64,000 bases of DNA from Isoptericola jiangsuensis (GCF_002563715.1 NZ_PDJJ01000001.1:2914001-2978000); one strand, 5' to 3'. Positions 1-10,723 are shown, counted from the stretch's first letter. Numbers and translations: made by a program. The notes: generated by a model from the letters alone, not told the origin.

Positions 1-1
1 C

Positions 2-2041
<2,040 letters not shown>

Positions 2042-2126
2042 TCCTCGTGCGGGCCGGGGTGGGGGTGGGGTCCTCGGTCACGGCCACGAGCGCGACCCGA
2101 GCCGCGCGCACGACGGAGGCGGTGGG

Positions 2127-2209
2127 GACGAGGCGTGGGGCGCGGTCGTCAGACCGGAAGTGGAGGGCCCCCTGGGGCCCGTGAACGCGACCGCGCCCCA
2201 CGCCTCGTC
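2127..2209. terminator. Large inverted repeat between convergent glgB and the thioredoxin/TPR gene
   Basis: Perfect 22-bp arms lie at 2127-2148 and 2188-2209. The 39-nt spacer holds its own 7-bp hairpin (GGGCCCC CT GGGGCCC). The structure sits in the 223-bp gap between two convergent genes, so it probably ends transcription from both sides. There is no T tract, as is usual in high-GC actinobacteria. Confidence 0.6.
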
Positions 2210-2264
2210 ACCGCTGCCGGGCCAGGGCCCGGACCCGGACCCGGGACCGGAAGCGGCGAAGGGC

Positions 2265-3221
2265 TCAGTACAGGTACATCGCCAGGTGGCGGCGGGCCTT
2301 CGTCACGCGGGGGTCGGTGGCGCCGACGACCTCGAAGTACTCGACGAGGCGCGCGCGCAGCTTCTCCTTGGCGTCGGCGTCCGCGGCGGGGAGCAGGTCG
2401 AGGAGCCGCGCGAGGGCGTCCTCGACCTTGCCGCCGAGCATGTCCATGTCCGCGACGGCGAGCTGGGCGTCGGCGTCCTCGGGGGCGGACGCCGCGGCGG
2501 CGCGCACCTGGTGGAGGTCGGCGTCGCGGGTGCGCTGCATGAGGTGGACCTGGGCGAGGCCGGCGACGGCGTCGGTGTCCTTCGGGTCCTGCTTGAGGGC
2601 GCGCTCGTAGGCGGTGGCGGCGGCGTCGAGGTCGTCCCGCTCGATGGCGTCGTACGCCTCCTGGTGGAGCGGCGGCAGGGGCTCCGGCTCCGGCTCGGGG
2701 GCGGGTGCGTCGGTGTCCGGGACGCCGCCCTGGGCGGGGGCGCGGCCGGTGACGCCGTTCTGCTCGGCGGCGGCGAGGACCTGGTCGAGGACCTGGCGGA
2801 TCTGGTCCTCGGGGGCGGCGCCCGCGAAGAGGGGCAGCGGCTGGCCCTGGAGGACGGCGACGACGGTGGGCACGCCCTGGGCCTGGAAGGCGCCGGCGAT
2901 CTGGGGGGACGTCTGGACGTCGACGCGGCCGAGGAGGAACCTGCCGGCGTAGTCGTCGGCGAGGCGTCCGAGGAGGGTGCCGAGGTCGGCGTTGGCCTGG
3001 TCGGTGGGCATCCAGAGCAGGACGACGACGGGGTACCGGGTGGAGTCCTGGACGATCTGCTGGAAGTTCGCGTCGGTGACGTCGACGACGTACCCGCCGG
3101 CCGTCGGAGCTCCCCCGGGCTCTCCGGGGGGCGGCGCCTGGGGGCGGGTGAGCGCCGACAGGTCGACGGCGCCGCGGGTGCTGATGCCGGGCTCGGGCAT
3201 GGGGTTGCTCATGGGGCTCAT
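2265..3221 (-). CDS. Thioredoxin-fold protein with C-terminal TPR-like repeats (YbbN/CnoX type)
   Basis: The protein has 318 residues. Residues about 40-150 form a thioredoxin fold (VVVLLWMPTDQANADLGTLLGRLADDYAGRFLLGRVDVQTSPQIAGAFQAQGVPTV given here only in outline), but the usual CxxC is replaced by MPTDQ, so it is not a redox thioredoxin. The second half is helical and TPR-like (YERALKQDPKDTDAVAGLAQ). This layout is typical of YbbN/CnoX holdase co-chaperones, which protect proteins under stress; the role here is inferred. Three in-frame ATGs (3221, 3212, 3200) are possible starts. A hairpin at 3263-3292 separates it from the operon upstream. Confidence 0.85.
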   Translation of the reverse strand: MSPMSNPMPEPGISTRGAVDLSALTRPQAPPPGEPGGAPTAGGYVVDVTDANFQQIVQDSTRYPVVVLLWMPTDQANADLGTLLGRLADDYAGRFLLGRVDVQTSPQIAGAFQAQGVPTVVAVLQGQPLPLFAGAAPEDQIRQVLDQVLAAAEQNGVTGRAPAQGGVPDTDAPAPEPEPEPLPPLHQEAYDAIERDDLDAAATAYERALKQDPKDTDAVAGLAQVHLMQRTRDADLHQVRAAAASAPEDADAQLAVADMDMLGGKVEDALARLLDLLPAADADAKEKLRARLVEYFEVVGATDPRVTKARRHLAMYLY

Positions 3222-3262
3222 CCTACGGAGGCGTCGGGGCGGGTGGCCGCGGGGACGACGGA

Positions 3263-3292
3263 GCCCGGCACCGTCCGGGGACGGTGCCGGGC
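3263..3292 (-). terminator. Hairpin terminator after the lipoprotein operon
   Basis: Perfect 13-bp arms (GCCCGGCACCGTC and its complement) enclose a 4-nt loop. It lies 9 bp beyond the stop of the lipoprotein gene and before the thioredoxin/TPR gene, so it probably separates two transcription units. Confidence 0.7.
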
Positions 3293-3300
3293 CGGCGCGG

Positions 3301-4371
3301 TCACTTCTTGCGGTCGGTGTTCTTCTTGTCGGGGATGCTCGTGTCGGCGGCGACGGCCACGTGGGAGTAGCCGAGGGGGCGCATGAGCTCCTCGGACCCG
3401 GCGGGCGGCACGTAGAGGGCGACCTGGTCGGTGTACTCGACGTACAGCTCGTTGGTGGCGTCCTTGTCGCCGACGAGCGCCTTCTGGGTCTCGGTGAGGG
3501 GGTTGATCTCCCCGTCCTCCTCGACCTTGATGCGCACGTTGCCGTCGAGGGCGCCCATGACGACGGCGCCGCCGTCGGAGGTGCGCACGGCCACGAGGTC
3601 GCCCTGCGGGACGAACGTGAGGGCGTACTCGCCGTCGGCCTCGCCGAACCCGTCGTTCTCGCGGACGCTGCTGGCGTCGGCCTGGACGCGGGCGACGAGG
3701 TCCTGGCTGCCGGAGGGCAGCTCGAACGCGGCGGCGTTCTTGGAGTCGTCGGTGCCCTTGGTGACGAGGTCGGCGTACTGGGCGAGGGCGTCGGCGGGGG
3801 TGACGGCGAGGGAGTCGTCGTCGGGCGTGACGGCGTCCGACCCGATGAGCTCGGGGTCGGCGAAGTTGGGCATGGTGGTGCCGGGGATGAGCTGCACCCA
3901 GGCCCAGAGCCGGTAGTTGTCCCGCGCGGAGGCCTGCTGGTAGGCGACGAGGCGGTTGACCTCGAGGTCGGCCGTGGGCTCGGTGATGGTGTAGCTCACG
4001 CGGGGCCAGGTCTGCGTGGTGGGCAGGATGGAGCGCAGGACGTCGGTGGGGATGTCGGTGACGAGCGAGTCGTCCTTGCGCTCGGCGGCGACCTTGAGCT
4101 GGCTGCTGCGCACCTCGAGGGCCGGCCCGGTGACGCGGGCCTTGAGGAGCTTGGCGTCGCGTTCCTCGCTGGCCTCGGTCAGGACGGACGCGACGTCGGC
4201 GACGACGGCGTCCTCCTGCTCGACGGTCACCATGGGGCCGGTGAACGGCTCCTCGGCGGTGGGGGTGGGCACCTCCTGGGCGCAGCCGGCGAGGAGCGCG
4301 ACGGCGCCGGCGGCGCCGATCGCGACGGTGGCGGCTCGCCGACCGGCGGTGCGGCGGGTCGTGGCGGTCAT
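3301..4371 (-). CDS. Secreted lipoprotein of unknown function
   Basis: The protein has 356 residues. It starts with an arginine-rich n-region, a hydrophobic stretch and a lipobox (VALLAGC), so it is predicted to be lipidated at Cys29 or nearby and anchored outside the membrane. The body is acidic and soluble, with no catalytic motif I can recognise, and it ends in a lysine-rich tail (PDKKNTDRKK). Its ATG overlaps the stop of the upstream membrane protein gene (ATGA), so the two are co-translated and probably act together at the cell surface. The pairing with a two-helix membrane protein suggests an envelope role, but I do not assign a function. Confidence 0.8.
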   Translation of the reverse strand: MTATTRRTAGRRAATVAIGAAGAVALLAGCAQEVPTPTAEEPFTGPMVTVEQEDAVVADVASVLTEASEERDAKLLKARVTGPALEVRSSQLKVAAERKDDSLVTDIPTDVLRSILPTTQTWPRVSYTITEPTADLEVNRLVAYQQASARDNYRLWAWVQLIPGTTMPNFADPELIGSDAVTPDDDSLAVTPADALAQYADLVTKGTDDSKNAAAFELPSGSQDLVARVQADASSVRENDGFGEADGEYALTFVPQGDLVAVRTSDGGAVVMGALDGNVRIKVEEDGEINPLTETQKALVGDKDATNELYVEYTDQVALYVPPAGSEELMRPLGYSHVAVAADTSIPDKKNTDRKK

Positions 4372-5783
4372 CGGTTCCCCTCGTCGGTCGTGTCGTCGGT
4401 GCCGGTGTCGCGGTCGGCGGCGCCGGCGTCGAAGCCCCAGGTCTGGCGCCAGGCCGCGGACCGGCGGGACCGGTCGGTGGGCTCGGGCCGGCCGGGTGCC
4501 GCGCCGGGCGTGCCGTCCGGCGGGGGCGGGACGACGGGGGTCTGCCCGGTGAGGGCGCGCAGCGCACGTCCCATGCCGGTGCCGCCGGCCTGGCGGCGCT
4601 CCTCCTCCTGGAGGCGGAGCTCACGGCGGGTGAGGGGGCGGCCGTCGCGGAGGGCCGCCTGGGTGCCGGTGATGGGCTCGGGCTCGTCGACCGGGGACGC
4701 GGGGGCGGCGGGGACGGGCTCGTGCACGGCGGTGGCGGTGAGGTCGGCCTCCGGCTCGGCGGCGGGCGCGGGCCGCTGCCCGAGGCGGGAGCGGCGGGAG
4801 AACCGCCCGGCGACGGGCACCGGCGCGGTGCCGGAGCCCTCGCGCTCGTCGTCCGGGGTGCTCTCGGTTGCGGCGGGTTCGGCGTCGGGCTGCGCCGGGG
4901 CCGGGGCGGGCGCGGTGCCGGGCGCCGCGGCCGCGGGCCAGCCGGCGCCCGCGGCGGGCGACGTCCAGGGGCTGACGGGGCCGTCGCCCGCCGGGGACCC
5001 GGCCGACGCGGCGGACGCCGACGACGTCGGGGACTGCGCCGAGCGGGCGGAGCGGGCGGCTCGGCGCTGCCTGCGCCGTCCGACGACGAGCATGACGACG
5101 CCGACGAGGAGCAGGACGGCTCCGACGCCGACGGCGGGCCACAGCAGCGGCGTGGCGACGTCGCGCACCCAGGTGAGCCGGAGCGTCGGGGCGGTGACGG
5201 TGTCGGCCGCGGCCTCGTCCTGCGTGGCCTCGTCCGCGGCGGCGTCGCCCTCGCCCTCCTCGGCGGGCGCGGCGCCGGTGGCGGCCGCCATGACGACCCA
5301 GGGGCCGGGGCGGTCGCTCCAGCGCAGCGTGACCTCGCCGGGCTCGGTCTGCTCGCTGAGCCACAGGTCGGAGCCGCGGGGGTCGAGCAGGGCCGGTGCG
5401 GCCTCCTCGGCCTCGGCGTCGGCCGCCTCGTCACCCTCCTCGGGCGTCGCGGCGGCGACCTGCGTGGTCGACAGGGTCTCCCAGTCGGTCATGCCGGTGA
5501 CGCGCGTGTAGGCGTCCTCGCCGAGCCAGCCGAGGGCGTCGACGTCGCGGCCGACGACGAGGGTGACCTGCTGGCCGTCCGGCACCGAGGCGGTGACCGT
5601 GACGTCCGTGCCGACCATGCCCAGCACCCCCGGGTCGGTGACGACGACGGTGCCGTCACCCGCGGGGCGGGCTGTCGCGACCACCGTGTCCGACTCCTTG
5701 AGCACGGTCGCGGACGCGACCCCGAACGCGATGACGCCCAGTCCGAGGACGGCCAGGACGGCACCGAGAATGCGTTGCAGCAC
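4368..5783 (-). CDS. Membrane protein with extracytoplasmic domain, partner of the lipoprotein
   Basis: The protein has 471 residues and a GTG start preceded by GAAGGGA. Residues 1-27 form a membrane helix (ILGAVLAVLGLGVIAFGVASA). An outer domain of about 170 residues follows, then a second helix (WPAVGVGAVLLLVGVVMLVVG) and a basic RRRQRRAARS anchor. The rest is a long cytoplasmic tail rich in Pro, Ala and Glu, probably disordered. I recognise no enzyme motif. It is the first gene of a two-gene operon with the lipoprotein at 3301-4371. Function unknown. Confidence 0.8.
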   Translation of the reverse strand: MLQRILGAVLAVLGLGVIAFGVASATVLKESDTVVATARPAGDGTVVVTDPGVLGMVGTDVTVTASVPDGQQVTLVVGRDVDALGWLGEDAYTRVTGMTDWETLSTTQVAAATPEEGDEAADAEAEEAAPALLDPRGSDLWLSEQTEPGEVTLRWSDRPGPWVVMAAATGAAPAEEGEGDAAADEATQDEAAADTVTAPTLRLTWVRDVATPLLWPAVGVGAVLLLVGVVMLVVGRRRQRRAARSARSAQSPTSSASAASAGSPAGDGPVSPWTSPAAGAGWPAAAAPGTAPAPAPAQPDAEPAATESTPDDEREGSGTAPVPVAGRFSRRSRLGQRPAPAAEPEADLTATAVHEPVPAAPASPVDEPEPITGTQAALRDGRPLTRRELRLQEEERRQAGGTGMGRALRALTGQTPVVPPPPDGTPGAAPGRPEPTDRSRRSAAWRQTWGFDAGAADRDTGTDDTTDEGNR

Positions 5784-6074
5784 CGAGTTTCCCTTCGACG
5801 TGGACTTCTCAGGATAGGGACACCTGCGGGCGCACCCGCCCCTGGGGCCGGGAGCGCGGGATGGTTCACCAACCCTTCACGAGTCGGGTACCGATGGCCC
5901 CGAGCCTGGCACGACCGGCGCGGCGACGGCGAGGCCAGGCGGCGTCCGGCGCGTCGGGGCGCCGCGCAGGGGTCCCGGCGGCGTCCGTCGTGCGGCCCCG
6001 GGGTGCCGCCCGGGCTGCGCCCGCACTATCCTGGCCGGTGCCGAGGCGCACCCACGACGTACGGAGGTCTCCAC
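5784..6074. promoter_or_regulatory. Divergent promoter region
   Basis: This 291-bp gap separates the leftward membrane-protein gene from the rightward coiled-coil gene. A TATCCT -10-like hexamer occurs on the minus strand at 5811-5816, about 28 bp before the GTG at 5783. Another TATCCT occurs on the plus strand at 6027-6032, about 43 bp before the GTG at 6075. No convincing -35 was seen for either, and no other gene is evident in the gap. Confidence 0.4.
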
Positions 6075-7532
6075 GTGTCCGACGAGCGCACGCTCTTCCC
6101 GATCGCCATGCGCGGTTACGACCGCGCGGCGGTCGAGAACCAGATCGCCCGCCTGGAGCAGGCCCTGGAGGAGGCCCGACGCAACGTCGAGGCCACGGAC
6201 GGGCGTGCCATGCAGCTCTCGTCCGAGCTGGCCGAGGCGCACCGTCAGCTCCGCGAGAACGACAAGCCGTCGTACGCAGGCCTCGGCGCCCGCGCGGAGC
6301 GGCTGCTGCGGACGGCCGACGAGCAGGCCGCGGAGGTCCTCACCCAGGCGAACCAGCAGGCCGCCGACGTGATGGCCCGCGCGAAGCTGTCCGCCGGTCA
6401 GGTGCGCCAGCGCGCCGAGTCCGAGGCCTCCGAGCTGCTCGGCAGCGCCCGCCGCGAGGCGGAGGAGGTCCGCGCCACGACGTCGGCCGAGACGGAGGGG
6501 GTCCTGCAGGGCGCCCAGCGTCGCGCCGAGGAGCTCATCGGCTCCGCGGAGCGCGAGGCCGCGCTCATCACCAGCACCCTCGCCACCGAGGAGAGCGAGC
6601 GGCGCGCGAGCCTGGAGCGCGAGATCGGCACGCTGCGGTCCACCGCGGAGCGCGAGGTGACCGAGGCCCGCGTCGTCGCGGAGCGCGAGATCGCGCAGGC
6701 CCGCGCCGAGGCCGCCGCGGAGGCGGCGGCGCTGCGCGAGGAGGCCGACCGCGAGTCCACGGGGCTCATGGAGCGCACCCGCAACGAGGCGGCGCGGATC
6801 GTCGCGGACGCGAAGCACCAGGCCGCCGAGGCCGCCGCGGCCGTCACCGCCGAGCTGGAGCAGCTCCGCGAGCAGGCCCGCGCCACGCTGGCGGACGCCG
6901 ACCTGTCGGCCGCGCAGACCCGGGAGCTGGTCGAGGCCCAGGCCGCGGAGCGTCACGAGGTGGCCCGCGCCGAGACGGAGCGACTCGTGCAGGCGGCGGA
7001 GGAGCACGCCGCCGAGGCGGAGAAGCGCGTCGCGGTGGCGCTCGCGCAGGCCGACCAGGTCCGCAGCGAGTCCGACGCGTACGTCAAGGAGCTCCTCGCC
7101 GACGCCCGCCGCACCGCGGACCGCATCGTGTCCGAGGCACGGGCGTTCGCCGAGCAGACGGTGTCGGACGCGCGGGTCGAGGCGGACCAGAGCCGCACGA
7201 CGGCGCAGCGTCAGCTCGAGGACCTCACGCGCCGGCACGACTCCATCAACTCCTACCTGGAGGAGCTGCGCGGGCTGCTCGGCTCGGAGCAGGCCTCGGG
7301 TGCCGCGTCGTCCGTGCCGGCGGACGGCGTGCCTGTCGCCGAGGTCGAGGCCCCGCAGGCTCCGGCCGCGTCGTCGGCCTCGCCGGTCGCCCCTGCGCGC
7401 CCGGCCGGTCCCGCGCAGACCCCCGCCCAGGCGGCCCGTGCCGCGTCCACGCAGTCCGCGGAGGACGCGGCCGACGAGCCGGACGCCGACACCACGTCCG
7501 CCGACGAGGAGCCCGCGCCGACGAACGCCTGA
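6075..7532 (+). CDS. Long coiled-coil protein with DivIVA-like N-terminus
   Basis: The GTG at 6075 is chosen because GGAGG stands 9 bp before it and because the protein then begins with a DivIVA-like segment (FPIAMRGYDRAAVENQIARLEQAL). The protein has 485 residues. Residues about 20-410 are almost unbroken Ala/Glu/Arg heptads, a long coiled coil, and the last 75 residues are a Pro/Ala/Asp-rich tail. Such proteins in actinobacteria (DivIVA/Wag31, FilP, Scy type) act as polar or cytoskeletal scaffolds; that role is inferred. It stands alone, and its downstream terminator has been split by an insertion sequence. Confidence 0.75.
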   Translation: MSDERTLFPIAMRGYDRAAVENQIARLEQALEEARRNVEATDGRAMQLSSELAEAHRQLRENDKPSYAGLGARAERLLRTADEQAAEVLTQANQQAADVMARAKLSAGQVRQRAESEASELLGSARREAEEVRATTSAETEGVLQGAQRRAEELIGSAEREAALITSTLATEESERRASLEREIGTLRSTAEREVTEARVVAEREIAQARAEAAAEAAALREEADRESTGLMERTRNEAARIVADAKHQAAEAAAAVTAELEQLREQARATLADADLSAAQTRELVEAQAAERHEVARAETERLVQAAEEHAAEAEKRVAVALAQADQVRSESDAYVKELLADARRTADRIVSEARAFAEQTVSDARVEADQSRTTAQRQLEDLTRRHDSINSYLEELRGLLGSEQASGAASSVPADGVPVAEVEAPQAPAASSASPVAPARPAGPAQTPAQAARAASTQSAEDAADEPDADTTSADEEPAPTNA

Positions 7533-7594
7533 CGGCGCTCGCCCGACCGCACTCACGCACGACGGCCCGTCCTCGGTCTTCGGCGGTTTCCAGG

Positions 7595-7609
7595 GGTCCT
7601 CGCAACACC
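7595..7609. repeat. Left terminal inverted repeat of the IS30-family element
   Basis: GGTCCTCGCAACACC pairs with the right end (9023-9037) with one mismatch. It lies 8 bp beyond the transposase stop codon. Confidence 0.8.
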
Positions 7610-7616
7610 TGATGGT

Positions 7617-8996
7617 TTATGTGGCCGTCAGTAGACCACGCAGACGCTCGGCTGGGGTATCCCAGTCGAGCGTCTTGCGTGGTCGGCCGTTGAGTTCCTG
7701 GGCGACGTGTTCGAGGTCTTCGGGCCCGTAGGCCCGCAGGTCGGTGCCCTTGGGGAAGTACTGACGCAGCAGACCGTTGGTGTTCTCGTTCGATCCGCGC
7801 TGCCAGGGCGAGTGCGGGTCGCAGAAGTAGACCGGCACGTTCGTGGCAATCGTGAACTGGCGATGGGCGGCCATCTCGCTGCCCTGGTCCCAGGTCAGCG
7901 AGCCACGCAGGTGCGCGGGCAGGGTCCCGATCAGCGGGACCAGAACGTCGCGGACCTCCTCGGCGGTGTGTCCACCGGGCAGATGTCCGAGGAGCACGTA
8001 GCGGGTGGTGCGTTCCACCAGGGTCACGATCGCGGACTGCGAGGCGGTACCCACGATCAGGTCACCTTCCCAGTGGCCGGGCACGGCCCGGTCGGCGACC
8101 TCGGCCGGTCGTTCGGAGATCATCACCATCTCGTCGGCGAACCGGGGCGTGCGCTGCTCCGCGCTACGGCGCGGCTTGCGGCGGGTGCGTCCGGTGCGCA
8201 GCGCGGCCGCGACCTCACGACGCAGCCCGCCGCGGGCCTGGACGTAGAGCGCCTGGTAGATCGTCTCGGTACTCACCCGCATGCTCTCGTCGTTCGGATA
8301 CTCCTTGACCAGAGCGTGACAGATCTGTTCGGGCGACCACCGCACCGCGAGCTTGGCGGTCACGTACTGGCGCAGCGGACCATTCACGGCGAGCTTGGCC
8401 CGCTTGGGGCGCGCCCGAGACGCCACCCAGGACCGCTGGGCCGCATGGGGTCGGTAGACCCCGCCGGCCGACCGGGCGTCGATCTCGCGCTTGATCGTCG
8501 AGGCCGGGCGCCCCAGCGCCCGCCCGATCGCCCGCAACGAGGCGCCCTCACGGCGCAGGTCAGCGATCTGCTCCCGCTCCGCCAACGTCAAGAACCGTGG
8601 ATCCAGCTCGGCCTCCAGCGCAGCGAGCGAGGGCGTGATGGCCACTTCCACATGAGTCGTCACGCCCGTGGTGTAGTCCACCCGGCGACCATCCGGGTAG
8701 ATGCGAGCCCCGCGAGCCTTCCGTACCCCGGCGTCCCAGTCCAGCGCGGTACGCACGTTGACCCCGACCTGCTGCGCGGCCCGCCGCCGGGACATACCCG
8801 TGCGGCGAAGCTGTTCGTACTCGACCCTGCGCGGATGCGGGCCACGCCCACCCTGCCCCTCAGAACGCCGACCAGCCTTGCGCACCCACCCGGCAGCCGT
8901 ATGCCTGTTCACCCCGACCACGCGCGCCGCGATCGTCGCACTCGCTACCTCGTCGAAGACCTCGAAGAACCGCGCCCTGAGCTCTGGTGAAACCAC
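7617..8996 (-). CDS. IS30-family transposase
   Basis: The protein has 459 residues. An N-terminal homeodomain-like segment comes first, then a helix-turn-helix (IADLRREGASLRAIGRALGR) of the IS30 type. The DDE core follows: Asp in HWEGDLIVG, Asp in LTWDQGSEMAAH, and Glu in GSNENTNGLLRQYFPKGTDL, the hallmark of the family. All three acidic residues are present and there is no frameshift, so the enzyme may be active. It would cut and join the ends at 7595 and 9037. Family members often choose palindromic targets, which fits its position in a terminator. Confidence 0.95.
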   Translation of the reverse strand: MVSPELRARFFEVFDEVASATIAARVVGVNRHTAAGWVRKAGRRSEGQGGRGPHPRRVEYEQLRRTGMSRRRAAQQVGVNVRTALDWDAGVRKARGARIYPDGRRVDYTTGVTTHVEVAITPSLAALEAELDPRFLTLAEREQIADLRREGASLRAIGRALGRPASTIKREIDARSAGGVYRPHAAQRSWVASRARPKRAKLAVNGPLRQYVTAKLAVRWSPEQICHALVKEYPNDESMRVSTETIYQALYVQARGGLRREVAAALRTGRTRRKPRRSAEQRTPRFADEMVMISERPAEVADRAVPGHWEGDLIVGTASQSAIVTLVERTTRYVLLGHLPGGHTAEEVRDVLVPLIGTLPAHLRGSLTWDQGSEMAAHRQFTIATNVPVYFCDPHSPWQRGSNENTNGLLRQYFPKGTDLRAYGPEDLEHVAQELNGRPRKTLDWDTPAERLRGLLTAT

Positions 8997-9022
8997 GATC
9001 CCCGCAACCCCCTGAAATCCAG

Positions 9023-9037
9023 GGTGTTGCGGGGACC
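9023..9037. repeat. Right terminal inverted repeat of the IS30-family element
   Basis: GGTGTTGCGGGGACC is the inverted copy of the left end with one mismatch. It lies upstream of the transposase start. Confidence 0.8.
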
Positions 9038-9083
9038 GCTAGAACCGGCCCTTCCCGAGGACGGGCCGTCGTCGTACCGCGGC

Positions 9084-9884
9084 TCAGCGGCGGGTGGCGC
9101 GGGCGTGCAGCGCCGCGAGGGCCGCCGCCACCGCGGCGGGCTCCTCGACGGCGCTGAGGTGGCCGGCGTTCGGCACGACCGTCAGCGTCGCGTCCCGCGC
9201 GGCGGCCACCATGTGCTTCGCGTCCTGCACGGGGGTGATCTGATCCTCCGCACCCACCACGACGGCGACGGGACCGTCGAACTCCGCCAGGACGTGCGTG
9301 CGGTCCGGCCGCGCGGCCATCGCCCGCTGCGCCCACGCGATCCCGGACGGCGACTGCGACCGGATCCAGTGCTCCACCGTCGGGTAGAGGCTGCGCCGCT
9401 CCAGGTGGCTGGTGGGCCCCAGCACCTTGGCGGGCATGCCCATGACCGCGTCCAGGGTCTGGGAGTCCTCGACGGTCCGCGCGATCTGCAGCCGGTTGGT
9501 CCGCACCTCGTCGGGGTCGACGGTCGTCTTGGTGTCGAGCATCCCGATGCCGTGCACGAGGTCGGGATGGCGGTCGGCGAGGGCGAGGGCGACGTAGCCA
9601 CCCATCGACAGGCCGGCCACGACGACGTTCCCCTCACCGTGCGCGCGCAGCGTCGCGTGCACGGCGTCGGCGGCGGCGTCGAGGCTCGCCGCGACGCCCC
9701 CGAGGTCACTGTGCCCCTGCCCCGGCAGGTCGACGGCGAGGACGCGCAGCCCGTCCGGCAGGTGCGCGACCGTCGGCGCCCACATGCGATGGTCGAACGG
9801 GAAGGCGTGCAGCAGCAGCAGCGGCACGCCCACGCCGTCGCGCAGGACGTAGTCGGCCAGGGTCGGGGACGTCATCGTCATCAT
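9084..9884 (-). CDS. Alpha/beta-hydrolase
   Basis: The protein has about 266 residues with the fold signature of small esterases: LLLLHAFPFDHRMW for the oxyanion region, nucleophile elbow GLSMGGY, acidic residue in VVVGAEDQITP, and the catalytic His in PNAGHLSAVEEP. The substrate cannot be told from sequence. The ATG at 9884 overlaps the stop of the upstream hydrolase gene (ATGA); ATGs at 9881 and 9875 are alternatives, the last having better spacing from GAGAGG. The two hydrolases form an operon and probably share a role. Confidence 0.85.
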   Translation of the reverse strand: MMTMTSPTLADYVLRDGVGVPLLLLHAFPFDHRMWAPTVAHLPDGLRVLAVDLPGQGHSDLGGVAASLDAAADAVHATLRAHGEGNVVVAGLSMGGYVALALADRHPDLVHGIGMLDTKTTVDPDEVRTNRLQIARTVEDSQTLDAVMGMPAKVLGPTSHLERRSLYPTVEHWIRSQSPSGIAWAQRAMAARPDRTHVLAEFDGPVAVVVGAEDQITPVQDAKHMVAAARDATLTVVPNAGHLSAVEEPAAVAAALAALHARATRR

Positions 9885-10666
9885 CCTCTCGTCGGGACGG
9901 GTGGGACGTCCGACGGGGCCTGGGTGACCTCGCCGTCGTAGTGCGTGGGCAGGGGTGCGTGCCCGGGCAGCACGTGCGCGACGATCTCGTCGAGCACGCG
10001 GCGCACGGCCGGCTCCCCCACCCACAGGTGCTTGGCGCCGTCCACGCCGATCACCTCGGCCTGCGGGACCCGCGCGAACCGTTCGCGCGCCTCGGCGGGA
10101 CGCAGGTAGTCGTCGTGCTCGGGCACGAGGACCACGAGCGGCTTGCCGAACGCGGCCCACCGGTCGAGGTCCGCGTCGGTGGCCCGGTGCAGGGGCGGCG
10201 ACAGCAGGATCGCGCCCTCGATGCTCGGGTCGGCGCCGTGCTTGAGCACGAGCTCGGTGCCGAACGACCAGCCGACGAGCCACGGCCGGGGCAGCTCGCG
10301 GAACTCGGCGAGCTCCAGGGCGGCGGCGACGTCGAACCGTTCGGCCTCGCCGCCGTCGAACTCCCCCTCGGAGGTGCCGCGGGGCGACGACGTGCCGCGG
10401 GTGTTGAACCGCAGGACCGCGAGGTCGGCCAGCGCCGGGAGCCGCCACGCCGCCTTGCGGTACACGTGGGAGTCCATGTAGCCGCCGTGCGTGGGCAGCG
10501 GGTGGAACGTCAGCAGCGTCGCGACGGGGTCCCGGTCGGCCGGCAGGGCGAGCTCGCCGACGAGCGTGAGACCGTCGGCGGTGTGCAACTCGACGTCCTC
10601 CCTCCGCCCGGGCAGGACGGACAGGGAGCGGATCTGGTGGCCGGTGGCGGCGTCGTCGTTCATCAC
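9881..10666 (-). CDS. Alpha/beta-hydrolase (serine hydrolase of the dienelactone-hydrolase type)
   Basis: The protein has 261 residues. LLTFHPLPTHGGYMDSHVYRK begins the fold, LRFNTRGTSSPRG follows, and the nucleophile Ser is in VGWSFGTEL. The acid is in VLVPEHDDYLRP and the His in GAKHLW. The pattern resembles small cytoplasmic alpha/beta-hydrolases of actinobacteria with no proven substrate. It lies directly upstream of a second hydrolase gene with a 4-base overlap. Confidence 0.8.
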   Translation of the reverse strand: MMNDDAATGHQIRSLSVLPGRREDVELHTADGLTLVGELALPADRDPVATLLTFHPLPTHGGYMDSHVYRKAAWRLPALADLAVLRFNTRGTSSPRGTSEGEFDGGEAERFDVAAALELAEFRELPRPWLVGWSFGTELVLKHGADPSIEGAILLSPPLHRATDADLDRWAAFGKPLVVLVPEHDDYLRPAEARERFARVPQAEVIGVDGAKHLWVGEPAVRRVLDEIVAHVLPGHAPLPTHYDGEVTQAPSDVPPVPTRG

Positions 10667-10723
10667 CTCCAGCCTAGTTCGCGGCGCGTCTCCCGCCCGG
10701 TGGACGGGGCGTCCCGGCCGAGG

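Larger units (their letters stand above)
7595..9037 (-). mobile_element. IS30-family insertion sequence, apparently complete (about 1443 bp)
   Basis: One full-length transposase gene is flanked by terminal inverted repeats. The left end (7595-7609, GGTCCTCGCAACACC) matches the complement of the right end (9023-9037) at 14 of 15 positions. I could not see a clear target duplication beside the ends; IS30 elements make short ones, so exact borders may be off by a few bases. The insertion lies in the loop of a large inverted repeat between convergent genes and damages no reading frame. Confidence 0.88.
7559..9072. terminator. Bidirectional terminator split by the IS30-family element
   Basis: An 18-bp sequence at 7559-7576 (ACGACGGCCCGTCCTCGG) is exactly complementary to 9055-9072, on the far side of the insertion sequence. 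Without the element the two arms would lie about 35 nt apart between convergent genes, the normal form of a shared terminator. The arms extend imperfectly toward the insertion point. The hairpin is now interrupted by 1.44 kb. Confidence 0.75.

Noticed and set aside
7590-9042. Target-site duplication beside the IS30-family element.
   Set aside because: The bases before 7595 (CAGG) and after 9037 (GCTA) do not match, so no duplication is claimed.
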